Of a stretch of DNA of 64,000 nt, positions 9,384-18,888 are shown in pieces (the first letter of the stretch is position 1; every line of letters starts with the position of its first letter). Made by a program: the position numbers and the translations under genes. The notes below the pieces were generated by a model. That model was not told the origin of the DNA. It saw nothing but the letters and a program-made list of their open reading frames with translations, and searched no databases. Source of the stretch: Pseudomonadota bacterium (GTDB lineage Bacteria; Pseudomonadota; Gammaproteobacteria; Steroidobacterales; Steroidobacteraceae); contig JAKARC010000008.1 of NCBI GenBank assembly GCA_021822385.1, positions 1 to 64,000 of the forward strand. The letters run 5' to 3'.

Positions 9384-10353
9384 GTCCCCCCCGTCCCATC
9401 AACTGGCGGGCCACCAGCGACTCATTGACCTGTTCGGTGATGCGCATGGCCGTCTCGAGCGCCATCAGACCGTCCTCACCGCTCACGACCGGGGGCTTAC
9501 CCGTGCGGATACACTCGAGAAACGATTCGATCTCCGCCTTCAGCGCGTCGCCCTGCTCCAGGCTTTGCTCCTCGATGGTCACCGGCAGTTGTCCGTCCTC
9601 GGGCGCACCGTCGCGGCGGCGGATCAATGTCATGACCTTCTGCTGCAGGTCGAGCGAGAGATAAGCATCATCCTCGAACAGGCGCATCCTGCGCTCGGTC
9701 TTCAGGCTGACTCGACTCGCCGTGGCGTTCACCACGCAGCCGTTGGCGAAGCGGATGCGCGCATTGGCAATATCGATACCATCGGAGAACACCGGGGTGC
9801 CGACCGCATCGATCGTCAGGACCGGCGCCCCGACGATCGTCTGCACCAGATCGATGTCGTGGATCATCAAGTCGAGCACTACGTTCACGTCCGTACCGCG
9901 CGCGCGATACGGGGCCAGCCGGTGACACTCGACGAAACGGGGCGCGCGCAGATAGGGCTCGGCGGCGAGAATCGCCGAATTGAACCGCTCCAGATGCCCC
10001 ACCTGCAGGATCCGCCCCTGGCGCGCAGCCAAATCGATCAGCGTACGCGCCTCGCGCACCGTCTCGGTGATGGGCTTCTCCACCAGTACGTGGGCGCCGG
10101 CCTGCAGAAAGTCCCGCGCGATCGCAAAATGCAGCGGCGTCGGCGTCACGACGCTGACGGCGTCCACGCTGCCGAGCAATGCGTGATAATCGGTGAGCGC
10201 GCGGACCCCGAGTTCGGCGGCGACACGCTCACCCGGCTGCGTACCGGTGTCGACCACCGCCTCGAGCCGGCAATGTGGGGATTCGGCGTACTTTTGGGCG
10301 TGGAAGCGCCCAAGATAGCCGACGCCGACGACGGCTGCCTTGATGGGTGCCAT
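9376..10353 (-). CDS. Gfo/Idh/MocA-family NAD(P)-dependent oxidoreductase
   Basis: A 325-residue sugar-type dehydrogenase. The N-terminal Rossmann motif is VVGVGYLGRFHA, followed by the conserved VEKPITE (EKP motif) near residue 92 and the GFO_IDH_MocA_C region with LDLMIHDIDLVQ. Proteins of this subgroup include GnnA, which with GnnB makes the 3-amino sugar for lipid A in some bacteria, often beside lpx genes; no lpx gene is in view, so that role is only a possibility. It is the first gene of the minus-strand operon with aguB and the ATP-grasp gene. Confidence 0.85.
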   Translation of the reverse strand: MAPIKAAVVGVGYLGRFHAQKYAESPHCRLEAVVDTGTQPGERVAAELGVRALTDYHALLGSVDAVSVVTPTPLHFAIARDFLQAGAHVLVEKPITETVREARTLIDLAARQGRILQVGHLERFNSAILAAEPYLRAPRFVECHRLAPYRARGTDVNVVLDLMIHDIDLVQTIVGAPVLTIDAVGTPVFSDGIDIANARIRFANGCVVNATASRVSLKTERRMRLFEDDAYLSLDLQQKVMTLIRRRDGAPEDGQLPVTIEEQSLEQGDALKAEIESFLECIRTGKPPVVSGEDGLMALETAMRITEQVNESLVARQLMGRGGRD

Positions 10354-10463
10354 GAGCGCATTATGACCTGCTTACCGCACTCGCGGGGCCCCGTCGTGGC
10401 AGGCGACGCGGTATGATGCGAGAATTCGGTCGAGGAACCCCGAGGTCGGCTACACTCGCGATC

Positions 10464-10787
10464 ATGACGGAACTGCGCGCACAATCATCCGCAACCCCCT
10501 CCCCGGCGCTCAATCTCAAGCGCGAGCTTGCACTGCTTGGCGGCCTTCTCGCCTTCGGATTCCTGGTCTTGCCGTTGCTCATCTGGGTCTGCGGTCATCT
10601 CACCCTGGGTCCCTACACGCATGGCAGGAGCGGCCCGGGATACGGCCCACTGTCGCTCTACGGCAACTATTTTGCCGGGCTCGCGCATGGCGAGGTGATG
10701 TACTGGCTGGTTGCGCTCGGGCCGATCCCGTTGCTGATCCTGCTGCGCCTGTGGCTTGCGCTGCTGCGCGTGATGTCGCGCAATTGA
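10464..10787 (+). CDS. Small membrane protein, unknown
   Basis: A 107-residue protein starting at the ATG at 10464 (MTELRAQ); the frame is open from 10413, but that extension would overlap the promoter area of the divergent gene. Two hydrophobic segments are clear, about residues 25-47 and 77-100, joined by a Gly/Pro/Tyr-rich loop of roughly 30 residues, which suggests a helical hairpin in the inner membrane. I do not recognise the family. It precedes prc by 88 bases on the same strand and could be co-transcribed with it. Confidence 0.55.
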   Translation: MTELRAQSSATPSPALNLKRELALLGGLLAFGFLVLPLLIWVCGHLTLGPYTHGRSGPGYGPLSLYGNYFAGLAHGEVMYWLVALGPIPLLILLRLWLALLRVMSRN

Positions 10788-10875
10788 TGCCGACACCACG
10801 CGTGCCCGGCACCGGACAGTCGGGCGCCCCCGTATCGAGAATGACCCCCCTGGAACTGTCGCGAGCTTTCTCACG

Positions 10876-12999
10876 ATGACTCATTCCCAGCGTCGCTTTG
10901 TTGGATGGTTGATTGTCGCCGTGGCGCTCGCCGCGATCGGCGCCGCCCTGCTCGTACCGCGCGCGCCTGCGCGCGGGGCAGACCTGCCCGCCGGCGCGCT
11001 CGCCCCGAATGCCAATCAGCGCAAGGTGGCGCGCGAGGTCGGAGAGATTCTGACCCATTACCAATACAGCGATCCGGACATCAACGCGCATTTCTCCGAA
11101 CTCGTCCTCGCCCGATATCTGCATTATCTCGACCCCGAGCGCTCGTATTTCCGTGCCGCCGACGTGCGCGGCTTCAAGGCCCGCTACGGCGCGGATTTCG
11201 CCCAGCTGCTCGAGGCCGGCAAGCTGGGTCCGGCATTCCTCATCTTCCAGCGGTTCCGACAGTTGAGCCGGGAGCGGCTGCATTACGCGCTCGGACTGCT
11301 TGCGCACGAGCCCGACTTCAACACGCACGCCACCTTCGATCTCGACCGCAAGCATGCACCATGGCCTGCCAGCGCGGCACAGATGGATGCGCTGTGGCAC
11401 AAGCGGGTCATGAACGACGCCATCGCGCTGATGCTCTCCGGGAATAGCTGGCCGCAGGCCGCAGGCACGCTACGCAAGCGCTTCAGCGCGGAGCTGCGCA
11501 GTATTGACCAGATCAGCGCCGAGGACGTCTTCCAGGAGGTGATGAATGCCTATGCGCGCACCTTCGACCCGCACACCACGTATTTCTCGCCGTTGAACTC
11601 CGAGGAATACAACATCGAGATGAGTCTGAACTATCAGGGCATCGGCGCCTCGCTCGAGATGGACGGCAATTACGTCAAGGTGATCAACGTCATCCCCGGC
11701 GGACCGGCGGCGATCAGCGGCAAACTCAAGCCCGGGGATCGCATTACCGGCATCGGCGAGGGCAAGCACGGGCCCATCACCGATGTGGTCGGCTGGCGCC
11801 TGGGCAAGGTGGTGCAACTGATTCGCGGCAAAGCGGGCACGACGGTGCGGCTCGAGATCCTGCCGGCCGGAGCACAACCGGGTAGCAAGGAGACGGTATT
11901 GAGCCTGGTGCGCAACCGGGTGACGCTGAAGGCACAGGAAGCGCACGGCAAACTCGAAACGGTCAAGCAGGACGGCCACGTCTACAAGATTGGCGTGATC
12001 ACCGTGCCGAGCTTCTACGAGGACGTGCGCGCCGAAGACGACGGCGACAACCACTATCCGTCCACCACCCGAGACGTGCGCCGGCTGATCCTGAAGTTCG
12101 AGAAGCAGCACATGCAGGGCCTGCTGCTGAACCTGCGCAACGACGGCGGCGGCTACCTGCCGCAGGCGACGGCACTCACCGGGCTGTTCATCCCGCATGG
12201 ACCCGTGGTGCAACTGCGCGGCCGCTCCGGGCATATCGAGGTTCTGAACGATCCGGAGCGTGCGCCGATCTACACCGGCCCGCTCGCCGTGCTGGTCAAC
12301 CGCTACAGTGCATCGGCATCCGAGATCTTCGCCGGCGCGATCCAGGACTATCACCGCGGTGTGATCATCGGGCAGAACACCTGGGGCAAAGGCACGGTGC
12401 AGAACCTGATCCCGCTCGAGTGGCATCACGGCCGAGCGACGGGCGGAGAAATTGCGGTCACCATCGGCAAGTTCTACCGCATCACCGGCCAGAGCACCCA
12501 GCTGCGCGGGGTGATCCCGAACATAAAGCTGCCCTCCCCCATTAATCCGCACACCGTTGGGGAGAGCAGCTTGCCGCGCGCGCTACCTTACAACACCATC
12601 GGACCCGTTCCGTTCAAGCTCTGCACCGGAACGGCGGCAATTCCATCGATCGCCACGCTCAAGGCCGAAGAGCGCGCACGCGAGCGGCACGATCCCAATT
12701 TCCGCTGGCTCGTCGCCGAAATCCATGCCATTCGGTCGATGCGGGCACAGAAGGTTGTCTCGCTCAACCTCGCCGTGCGCCGCCGTGAGCAGCATGAGCA
12801 GGACCAGGAACTGCTCGCGCTCGACAATCTGCGCCGGCATGCCCTGGGGCTTGCCCCGCTGAAGAAGTTCAAGCAGATCGGCGGCAAGACCGACAAGATT
12901 CCCGACGTGATCCTTGATCAGGCCAAGGACATCGTGGCCGACATGGTCCGGCTGGTCGAGCCGGCTCGGCAGCGCCAGGGGCTCGCCCGCCGCAGCTGA
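10876..12999 (+). CDS. prc: Carboxy-terminal processing (tail-specific) protease Prc/Tsp
   Basis: Periplasmic serine protease of family S41, 707 residues, which trims or degrades proteins with nonpolar C-termini. A signal/anchor segment is at residues 10-30. The N-terminal helical domain follows (NAYARTFDPHTTYFSP near residue 225), then the PDZ domain (GIGASLEMDGNYVKVINVIPGGPA near 255). The protease domain has the catalytic serine in RYSASASEIFAGA and the lysine in TWGKGTVQ about 25 residues later. The C-terminal DUF3340-like helical tail is rich in charged residues. Length matches the gammaproteobacterial Tsp type (about 680-700) rather than short CtpA forms. Confidence 0.93.
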   Translation: MTHSQRRFVGWLIVAVALAAIGAALLVPRAPARGADLPAGALAPNANQRKVAREVGEILTHYQYSDPDINAHFSELVLARYLHYLDPERSYFRAADVRGFKARYGADFAQLLEAGKLGPAFLIFQRFRQLSRERLHYALGLLAHEPDFNTHATFDLDRKHAPWPASAAQMDALWHKRVMNDAIALMLSGNSWPQAAGTLRKRFSAELRSIDQISAEDVFQEVMNAYARTFDPHTTYFSPLNSEEYNIEMSLNYQGIGASLEMDGNYVKVINVIPGGPAAISGKLKPGDRITGIGEGKHGPITDVVGWRLGKVVQLIRGKAGTTVRLEILPAGAQPGSKETVLSLVRNRVTLKAQEAHGKLETVKQDGHVYKIGVITVPSFYEDVRAEDDGDNHYPSTTRDVRRLILKFEKQHMQGLLLNLRNDGGGYLPQATALTGLFIPHGPVVQLRGRSGHIEVLNDPERAPIYTGPLAVLVNRYSASASEIFAGAIQDYHRGVIIGQNTWGKGTVQNLIPLEWHHGRATGGEIAVTIGKFYRITGQSTQLRGVIPNIKLPSPINPHTVGESSLPRALPYNTIGPVPFKLCTGTAAIPSIATLKAEERARERHDPNFRWLVAEIHAIRSMRAQKVVSLNLAVRRREQHEQDQELLALDNLRRHALGLAPLKKFKQIGGKTDKIPDVILDQAKDIVADMVRLVEPARQRQGLARRS

Positions 13000-13012
13000 G
13001 CCGATCGCTCAC

Positions 13013-14059
13013 TCAGCGCAGCAGGATGCCGTGAATGTGCCAGGTGTCCTCGGCAAGCACGTTGGGCGTACCGGCCGGTGAACCGCCCGTGTCGGCCGTG
13101 GCTCCGCCCAGCGAATCTGCCGTAGGCACCGCGTCGTCCTCATCGCGGTACTCGACGAGTAAGTTCAGGGATTTGACGCGTTCGCGAATGTCGCCGCTGA
13201 TGCTGCGGCGGGCACTGACCAGCGCCTCGGCCCGCTCGATCTGACCCATGAGCGCCAGACATTCGGCTTGCGTGCCGTACTCGTCGATGACATCACGGCT
13301 CTGGACCGCGTCGCGGGCGCGCATGAGCAGCGCCGGCATGACCGTCAGACGCTGGCACATGACCTGCGCATAGGCAATGACGGTCACGTTGATCAGGCGG
13401 CGCGCCTGCAGAGACAGCCCCGGAAATGACGGCACGGGTGTCGCGGCAATTTCCTCCGCGGCCCGCTGCGCCGCGGCAAGTGCCGCATCCGCCTCGACCG
13501 ATTCGGCGCGCGCACGTGCGATTTCGTGCTCGAGTGCACGGCGCTTGAAGAAGTGCCACAGGTGCCGCAGGCGGCTGCGCTCACGCTCCAGGCTCTCGCG
13601 CCGCTCGGCCGCCTGCGCGGCCAGCTGACGCATCACATGCAGGTGCTGTTCGGCGCTCTGGCGCCTGGCGAACTGCTGGCGGTTATGCTCGGCCAGATGC
13701 GCGCGGCGCTCGCGCGACTCCTGTTGCGCGGCGAGCTCGCCGGCAAAGCGCGTGAGCTGCTCGTGGCCGAGCTGCCACAGATGCCGCAACTGATAAAACA
13801 CCAGCGCCGGATAGGCGGTCTCATTGACTCCCAACCGCGTCTCGAGGGCAAGCAGCGTTTCGCGCACCCGTCGCGTCAAACCTTCCTGCTGCTTGATCCG
13901 GTCCTTCAGCCGCTCCAGATCATCCTTGAGGTCGCCGAACGCCTTCTTCAGCTCGGCACGATTGCGGAACAAGGCGAGCACGCGGTGATCCTCCGGCGAG
14001 GCTTGCGCGCGCCGGAACGGCAGCTTCAGAAAGCCCAGTTGTCGAAATGCCTTCATCAC
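13013..14059 (-). CDS. Unknown coiled-coil protein
   Basis: A 348-residue protein I do not recognise. Residues ~35-60 and ~105-205 are rich in Glu, Arg, Lys, Gln and Ala with heptad-like spacing, so long coiled coils are likely. Between residues 215 and 265 there is a more hydrophobic stretch (SLQARRLINVTVIAYAQ). The C-terminal 35 residues are Gly/Ala/Asp-rich and ends HIHGILLR. No signal peptide is evident. Sequence character and length argue for a real gene: minus strand, GC-skewed third positions, and a tight 24-base gap to the DUF1249 gene upstream of it. Confidence 0.6.
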   Translation of the reverse strand: MMKAFRQLGFLKLPFRRAQASPEDHRVLALFRNRAELKKAFGDLKDDLERLKDRIKQQEGLTRRVRETLLALETRLGVNETAYPALVFYQLRHLWQLGHEQLTRFAGELAAQQESRERRAHLAEHNRQQFARRQSAEQHLHVMRQLAAQAAERRESLERERSRLRHLWHFFKRRALEHEIARARAESVEADAALAAAQRAAEEIAATPVPSFPGLSLQARRLINVTVIAYAQVMCQRLTVMPALLMRARDAVQSRDVIDEYGTQAECLALMGQIERAEALVSARRSISGDIRERVKSLNLLVEYRDEDDAVPTADSLGGATADTGGSPAGTPNVLAEDTWHIHGILLR

Positions 14060-14083
14060 CCGTGCGGCACGCGCCGCGGGCCA

Positions 14084-14542
14084 TCATCTGGCAGGCGGCA
14101 CGAAGCGATGGCCGCGCTCCGCGCAATACTCCAACCATTTATTTAACATCATATTGCGCACCCAGCGCTGACGCAGTTCACGCTCCGTGCACCGCTGCGG
14201 CGCCCGCCCGGCGCTCGCCGCGGTTGCGGCACAACGCTCAGCTTCGACCACACGGGCGTCGTGGTATACACGCAGTTGCAACTGCGGATAGCGCATTGGT
14301 TCGCGGTCGTCGAGCAGCTCGTAAGTCAATTCCAGAATGCTGGTATAGACGGATCGCTCGACCACCCGCAGCAGCAGATCCGGATCGCCGGCCACACGCG
14401 AGCGAGACGTGCCGCACAGCGCTCCCGGCGGCCCTGTAAGCCAACCGAGACGGATGTAATTGCTCTCATACAGGCTCATCAACGCCACGAAGCTGCCCGG
14501 ACGGGCACGCCAGGAAACCGGGGTCAGAGTGTCGTTGCGCAT
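14084..14542 (-). CDS. DUF1249 family protein (YqiB-like)
   Basis: A 152-residue soluble protein. The start is placed at 14542 (MRNDTLTPVSW); the frame extends to 14590 but without family similarity. The conserved pattern of the E. coli YqiB family is recognisable: an N-terminal SLYESNYIRLGWL; a middle VVERSVYTSILELTYEL; then LQLRVYHDARVVEAERC; and a C-terminal NKWLEYCAERGH. Function is unknown. In E. coli the homologue is linked to cpdA and nudF; here it lies near orn and an unknown coiled-coil gene. Confidence 0.75.
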   Translation of the reverse strand: MRNDTLTPVSWRARPGSFVALMSLYESNYIRLGWLTGPPGALCGTSRSRVAGDPDLLLRVVERSVYTSILELTYELLDDREPMRYPQLQLRVYHDARVVEAERCAATAASAGRAPQRCTERELRQRWVRNMMLNKWLEYCAERGHRFVPPAR

Positions 14543-14663
14543 CGTTCCGACTATAGCGGAGGAGCACGACAGCGCAAGCCATCGCGACACAAGTTCTTGC
14601 GCGGGTCGGCGTGTGCAATTTCCATGCTAGCAGCGGCTGTCAGGCACGGCGCGCGCGTGCGTC

Positions 14664-15227
14664 TCAGTCAGGCTCGCCGCCGAATGCGGGCCGGAACAGC
14701 TTGGTGCGATAATGCTTCAGCTCGCGGATCGACTCCTCGATGTCAGCGAGCGCCAGATGCGCCTCCTGCTTCACGAGGCCGTCGAGTACTGTGGGCGCCC
14801 AGCGGCGCGCCAGCTCCTTCAGCGTGCTCACATCGAGATTACGGTAGTGAAAGTAGCGCTCGAGCTGCGGCATCAGGCGGGCGAGAAAGCGCCGGTCCTG
14901 GCAGATGCTGTTGCCGCACATCGGCGAGACTCCCGCCGGTACCAGCGGCATCAGGAACGAAAGCGTGCGCGATTCCGCGTCGGCCGTATCGACCCGGCTC
15001 GCGCGCACGCGTTCGAGCAGCCCCGAGCCGCCATGCTGCTTCTGGTTCCACTCGTCCATGCGCGCGAGCACCGACTCGTCCTGGTGAATGGCCATCACCG
15101 GCCCCTCGGCGAGCACATTCAGTTCCTTGTCGGTGACAAGCGTGGCAATCTCGAGAATGACGTCGGTTGCGGGCATCAGGCCCGTCATTTCCAGGTCGAT
15201 CCAGATGAGATTGTCGGTGCTGCGCAT
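14664..15227 (-). CDS. orn: Oligoribonuclease
   Basis: 3'-5' exoribonuclease that degrades 2-5 nt RNA fragments and pGpG. The 187-residue protein has the DEDDh exonuclease residues: [11 protein letters not shown] (Asp and Glu near residue 11), [11 protein letters not shown] (third Asp), and [18 protein letters not shown] (catalytic His and final Asp). Length and motifs are standard. It is divergent from rsgA, with 33 bases between the two starts, the same neighbourhood as in E. coli and pseudomonads. Confidence 0.96.
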   Translation of the reverse strand: MRSTDNLIWIDLEMTGLMPATDVILEIATLVTDKELNVLAEGPVMAIHQDESVLARMDEWNQKQHGGSGLLERVRASRVDTADAESRTLSFLMPLVPAGVSPMCGNSICQDRRFLARLMPQLERYFHYRNLDVSTLKELARRWAPTVLDGLVKQEAHLALADIEESIRELKHYRTKLFRPAFGGEPD

Positions 15228-15260
15228 GTTCGGTCGGTCCTGGGTAATAATGGGCGGTCA

Positions 15261-16181
15261 ATGAGTGTAGCAACGTTCGACGCGCAGGTGATCGGCGCAT
15301 TCGGCCGCCAGGTGCGTCTGCGGCTGGCCGACGGGCGCGAACTGCCGGGGCGACCGCTCGGGCGCGCACTGTCCATCGTCTGCGGCGACACGGTGCGCTG
15401 CCGGCTCGATGCCCGCCATACCGAGCTGCACGTGCTGGCCGTACTGCCACGGCGCACGGCGCTCTACCGCAGCAATACCCGCGGCGGCATCGAACCGGTG
15501 CTGGCCAATATCGAGCGGCTGCTGGTGGTCATCGCGCCATTGCCGGCGCCCGATCTGTTCGTGGCGGATCGTTATCTCGCCGCGGCGGAGTCGGCGGGTA
15601 TCCAGGCGCTCCTCGTCCTGAACAAGGCCGACCTCGGGATCGACGCACAGCTCGCGGCCGAGCTCGATGGATATGTGCTCGCCGGCTATCGACCGATCAG
15701 CGTCTCGGCAGCGGCCGCCCTGGGCCTCGAGACGTTGCAGGAAGCCTGCGGAGCACACCTGGCGGCTTTGGTCGGTCAGTCCGGGGTGGGCAAATCCTCG
15801 CTCGCCGCCCGACTCATCCCGCAGGCGGATATTGCCATCGGCGCACTGGCCCGCGCGTCCGAGGGACGCCACACGACCACAGCCTCGCGGCTGTATGCGC
15901 TCGCCGGCGGGGGCCAGCTGGCCGACTCCCCGGGGGTACGCGATTTCGCTCCTGCACTGACCCATCTGGATCCGCGCTCGCTCGGATTCACAGAGGTGGC
16001 GCGCTTGGCGAGCGGTTGCCGGTTCCTCGACTGCCAGCACCTGCGCGAGCCGGACTGTGCCGTACGCGCGGCCGTGGCGTGCGGCGCAATGCATGCGCGC
16101 CGATACGAGAGCTACCGCCGCCTGCACCGCCTGCGTCACACGCTCGTGCCGCCGCAAGCCCGCAGCCCGCGCCGCCGCTAG
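15261..16181 (+). CDS. rsgA: Ribosome small-subunit-dependent GTPase A (RsgA/YjeQ)
   Basis: Circularly permuted GTPase acting in late 30S subunit maturation. The start at 15261 (MSVATFDAQV) begins the N-terminal OB-fold; the open frame upstream lies antisense to orn and is not coding. GTPase motifs appear in permuted order: G4 LVLNKADLG near residue 117, G1 GQSGVGKSSL near 172, G3 DSPGVRDF near 223. The C-terminal zinc-binding segment GCRFLDCQHLREPDC follows. At 306 residues it is a little shorter than the E. coli protein (350), mainly for lack of the N-terminal basic tail. Confidence 0.94.
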   Translation: MSVATFDAQVIGAFGRQVRLRLADGRELPGRPLGRALSIVCGDTVRCRLDARHTELHVLAVLPRRTALYRSNTRGGIEPVLANIERLLVVIAPLPAPDLFVADRYLAAAESAGIQALLVLNKADLGIDAQLAAELDGYVLAGYRPISVSAAAALGLETLQEACGAHLAALVGQSGVGKSSLAARLIPQADIAIGALARASEGRHTTTASRLYALAGGGQLADSPGVRDFAPALTHLDPRSLGFTEVARLASGCRFLDCQHLREPDCAVRAAVACGAMHARRYESYRRLHRLRHTLVPPQARSPRRR

Positions 16182-16193
16182 CGCGCGAGCGAG

Positions 16194-16790
16194 TCAGATA
16201 TCCTGGCGGCCGCTCAGCGCCCGCGCCAGCGTGCCGCCATCGACGTACTCGATCTCCCCGCCGATCGGTACGCCATGGGCAATTCGGCTGGCTCGAACCG
16301 CACGACGTGCGGCAAGCTCGGCCAGGAAATGCGCCGTCGCCTCGCCCTCGACCGTCGGATTGGTGGCGAGAATCATCTCCCGCAAGCCGCCCTCATCGAG
16401 AATGGCCTCAAGTTGGCGCACGCCGAGTTCCTCCGGTCCAACGCCATCAAGAGGCGACAGATGCCCCATGAGCACGAAATACCGTCCCCGATAGCTGCCC
16501 GACAACTCCACCGCGACGACATCGGCGGGCGACTCAACCACGCACAGCAGGCCCAAGTCACGCTGCGGCGAGGCACAGATCGCGCACAGATCCGACTCGG
16601 CGAGCATGCGGCAGCGCTGGCAAGGCTGCACCGCCGCCAGCGCCGCCTCGAGTGACCGCGCCAGAGTGCGGGCCGCCGACTGTCCCTCCTGCAGCAGATG
16701 AAACGCCATGCGCTGGGCACTCTTCGGGCCCACGCCAGGCAGCGCGCGCAGCGCCTCGATCAGCTCGGCGAGTCGGGGCGGGTAATTCAC
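16194..16790 (-). CDS. recR: Recombination protein RecR
   Basis: Acts with RecF and RecO in loading RecA on gapped DNA. The 198-residue protein has the N-terminal helix-hairpin-helix [13 protein letters not shown], the C4 zinc finger (CQRCRML...DLCAIC at about residues 57-72), a Toprim domain ([14 protein letters not shown] and later [13 protein letters not shown]) and a C-terminal Walker-like end. It lies directly downstream of ybaB (8-base gap) and dnaX, the classical dnaX-ybaB-recR operon. Confidence 0.96.
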   Translation of the reverse strand: MNYPPRLAELIEALRALPGVGPKSAQRMAFHLLQEGQSAARTLARSLEAALAAVQPCQRCRMLAESDLCAICASPQRDLGLLCVVESPADVVAVELSGSYRGRYFVLMGHLSPLDGVGPEELGVRQLEAILDEGGLREMILATNPTVEGEATAHFLAELAARRAVRASRIAHGVPIGGEIEYVDGGTLARALSGRQDI

Positions 16791-16797
16791 CGGCCGC

Positions 16798-17121
16798 TCA
16801 GAAGGGCAGTTTCATTCCCGGGGGCAATTGCAGCCCGGCGGTCACCGAGGACATCTTCTCCTGCGCGCGCACCTCAACCTTGTGCACCGCGTCGTTGACT
16901 GCCGCCGCCACGAGGTCCTCGAGCATCTCGCGGTCCTCGCCGACGACCGCCGGTTCAATCTGCACGCGTCGCACTTCATGCCGGCCCGTCATGGTGACTT
17001 TGACCATGCCGCCGCCGGACTCCCCGAGCACCTCCATGCTGGCGATCTCCGCCTGCACTTTCTGCATGGACTCCTGCATGGCCTGAGCCTGTTTCATCAG
17101 CTGGCTGATATTGCCTCGCAT
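16798..17121 (-). CDS. YbaB/EbfC nucleoid-associated protein
   Basis: Small DNA-binding protein of 107 residues. Its N-terminal helix ([19 protein letters not shown]) is followed by the conserved [18 protein letters not shown] and the second long helix with [14 protein letters not shown]. The ATG at 17121 is chosen over the GTG two codons upstream because a GAGGAG ribosome-binding site lies 7 bases before it. It sits between dnaX (44 bases) and recR (8 bases). Confidence 0.94.
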   Translation of the reverse strand: MRGNISQLMKQAQAMQESMQKVQAEIASMEVLGESGGGMVKVTMTGRHEVRRVQIEPAVVGEDREMLEDLVAAAVNDAVHKVEVRAQEKMSSVTAGLQLPPGMKLPF

Positions 17122-17164
17122 GAGCACACTCCTCGATATTCAATGAATGGACGGCAGCGCGGAA

Positions 17165-18751
17165 TCATTTCACGGGACGGACGGTCTCGGGAATCACCTG
17201 CGCGCCGAAACGCTCGCGCAGGCCTTGAACGCCCGGATCAGTCTCGAAGGCGCGCCGGGCCGCATCGAGGTGTTCCTGCGCGGCACGCTCGCGCGCCTGG
17301 GCCGGTGTCGCCTCCGACTCACCCGTGGCAACGAACTCGAGCCGGACCGGTTCGCCGAAGTGGCGCGAGAGCGCCTGTGCGAGCTTCTCCTCCACCGCCG
17401 CTGTCCGCAGCGAGCCACTGCGCGGGTCGAGGGCAAGCTTCAGCCGCGCCCCCTCGCGGGCAACGAGGACGCAGTGACTGGCCAGTTGACGCGCCGCACC
17501 CTGCAAACCCAGCCGATCGAGCACTGCGCTCCACTCGGTCTGTTCCGTCTGTTCCGACTGCGGCGCGGACGCGTCCGCCGGCGCCAGCGCACTCTCGGCT
17601 GCCCGTGACACGCCGCGCAGCGGTGCACTCACCGCATTGCCCTGCCCGCCGCCATCGCTCTCACCCGGACGGAACGCGATCATCCTGAGCAGAGTCATCT
17701 CGAACCCCGTGCGGGGATCGGGCGCCAGCGGCAGATCGCGCCGCCCAATGATCGCGGTCTGATAATAAAGCTGCACGTCCTCGGGCGCGAACGCTGCGGC
17801 GAGCCGGGCAAGCAATTCCGGCGCGTAGAGCTCATCCCCGTCATACTCGCCGAGCACCTGCTTCAGCGCAATGCGGGTGAGCAGCGCCGCGAGCTCATCG
17901 AGGAGCTGCGCGTAATCCGGGCCCCACTGCTCAAGGGTGCGGGCAAAGCGCAGGAGTTCCGCACTCTGGCGCGCCGCGAGCCGATCGGCCAGCTGGACCA
18001 CGTGATCGCGCGCGACGGTGCCGAGCATGGCGCGGGCCTCGGCCTCCATGACGCTCCCGCCGCCAAAGGCAATCAGCTGATCGAGCAGCGAGAGCGCATC
18101 GCGCATGCTGCCGTCGGCGGCCTGAGCCACCAGAGCGACCGCCGCCGGCTCGAACTCGATCTGCTCCTGCGTCAACACGGTGCGCAGCGTCGCGCCGATC
18201 TCGGCGGCGGGAATGCGCTTGAGATTGAACTGCAGGCAGCGGGAAAGTACGGTGACCGGCAGCTTCTGCGGATCGGTGGTCGCGAGCAGGAACTTCACGT
18301 GCGGCGGCGGTTCCTCAAGCGTCTTCAATAGCGCGTTGAAGGAATGCGTGGACAGCATGTGCACCTCGTCGATGAGGTAGACCTTGTAGCGGCCCCGCGT
18401 CGGCGCGAATTGCACGTTGTCGAGGATTTCGCGCGTATCGTCGACCTTGGTGCGCGATGCGGCATCGACCTCGATCAGATCCACGAACCGTCCGGCCTCG
18501 ATTTCGCGGCAACTGGCGCACTGACCACAGGGCACATCAGTGACGCCGGTCTCACAGTTGAGGCACTTGGCGAGAATGCGCGCGATGGAGGTCTTGCCGA
18601 CCCCGCGCGTACCCGTGAACAGGAATGCGTGATGCACGCGGCCGGCGCGCAACGCGTTGATCAGCGCCTGACTCACATGATCCTGGCCCACCAGTTCATT
18701 GAATGCCTTGGGGCGCCACTTACGCGCCAGCGCAATGTAGGTCTCGGTCAT
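17165..18751 (-). CDS. dnaX: DNA polymerase III subunits gamma and tau
   Basis: AAA+ subunit of the clamp loader. The 528-residue protein has Walker A GTRGVGKTSIAR near residue 47, the four-cysteine zinc module (CETGVTDVPCGQCASC near 65), Walker B LIDEVHML near 130 and an arginine-finger region. A helical domain III ends near residue 370. The tail includes a variable Gly/Ser/Gln/Thr-rich linker (residues ~375-420) and a C-terminal domain that binds DnaE/DnaB in tau. I did not see an obvious slippery frameshift sequence for making gamma. First protein gene of the dnaX-ybaB-recR operon. Confidence 0.96.
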   Translation of the reverse strand: MTETYIALARKWRPKAFNELVGQDHVSQALINALRAGRVHHAFLFTGTRGVGKTSIARILAKCLNCETGVTDVPCGQCASCREIEAGRFVDLIEVDAASRTKVDDTREILDNVQFAPTRGRYKVYLIDEVHMLSTHSFNALLKTLEEPPPHVKFLLATTDPQKLPVTVLSRCLQFNLKRIPAAEIGATLRTVLTQEQIEFEPAAVALVAQAADGSMRDALSLLDQLIAFGGGSVMEAEARAMLGTVARDHVVQLADRLAARQSAELLRFARTLEQWGPDYAQLLDELAALLTRIALKQVLGEYDGDELYAPELLARLAAAFAPEDVQLYYQTAIIGRRDLPLAPDPRTGFEMTLLRMIAFRPGESDGGGQGNAVSAPLRGVSRAAESALAPADASAPQSEQTEQTEWSAVLDRLGLQGAARQLASHCVLVAREGARLKLALDPRSGSLRTAAVEEKLAQALSRHFGEPVRLEFVATGESEATPAQARERAAQEHLDAARRAFETDPGVQGLRERFGAQVIPETVRPVK

Positions 18752-18777
18752 GCGAGCGGACTCAAAGGGATCGGGAG

Positions 18778-18888
18778 GCGGCCCGCATCAGCGGGTGCTC
18801 CGGCACCCGACATCGCCGCTGCCGCTGCTGCCTTCCGGCCCTGACGGGATTCACGACTGGTCGTCGCGGAGTAGCCGATGCGGGCCAC
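18778..18888 (-). ncRNA. ffs: Signal recognition particle RNA (4.5S, small bacterial type)
   Basis: Read on the minus strand, the segment contains the invariant SRP domain IV core GTCAGGGCCGGAAGGCAGCAG (written here as a recognisable variant of the GTCAGG..GGAAGG..AGCAG loop; complement of about 18824-18844). The ends form a perfect 10-bp closing stem: GGCCCGCATC (complement of 18877-18886) pairs with GATGCGGGCC (complement of 18780-18789). Total length near 107 nt is right for 4.5S RNA. Its place just upstream of dnaX is conserved in many gammaproteobacteria. Exact mature ends are inferred from the stem. Confidence 0.9.

Noticed and set aside
11470-12552. 360-codon minus-strand frame inside prc
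   Set aside because: Fully antisense to the protease domain with its Ser-Lys dyad; no motifs of its own.
14712-15260. Long N-terminal extension of rsgA
   Set aside because: This part is antisense to orn, which has all DEDDh residues; RsgA similarity starts at 15261.
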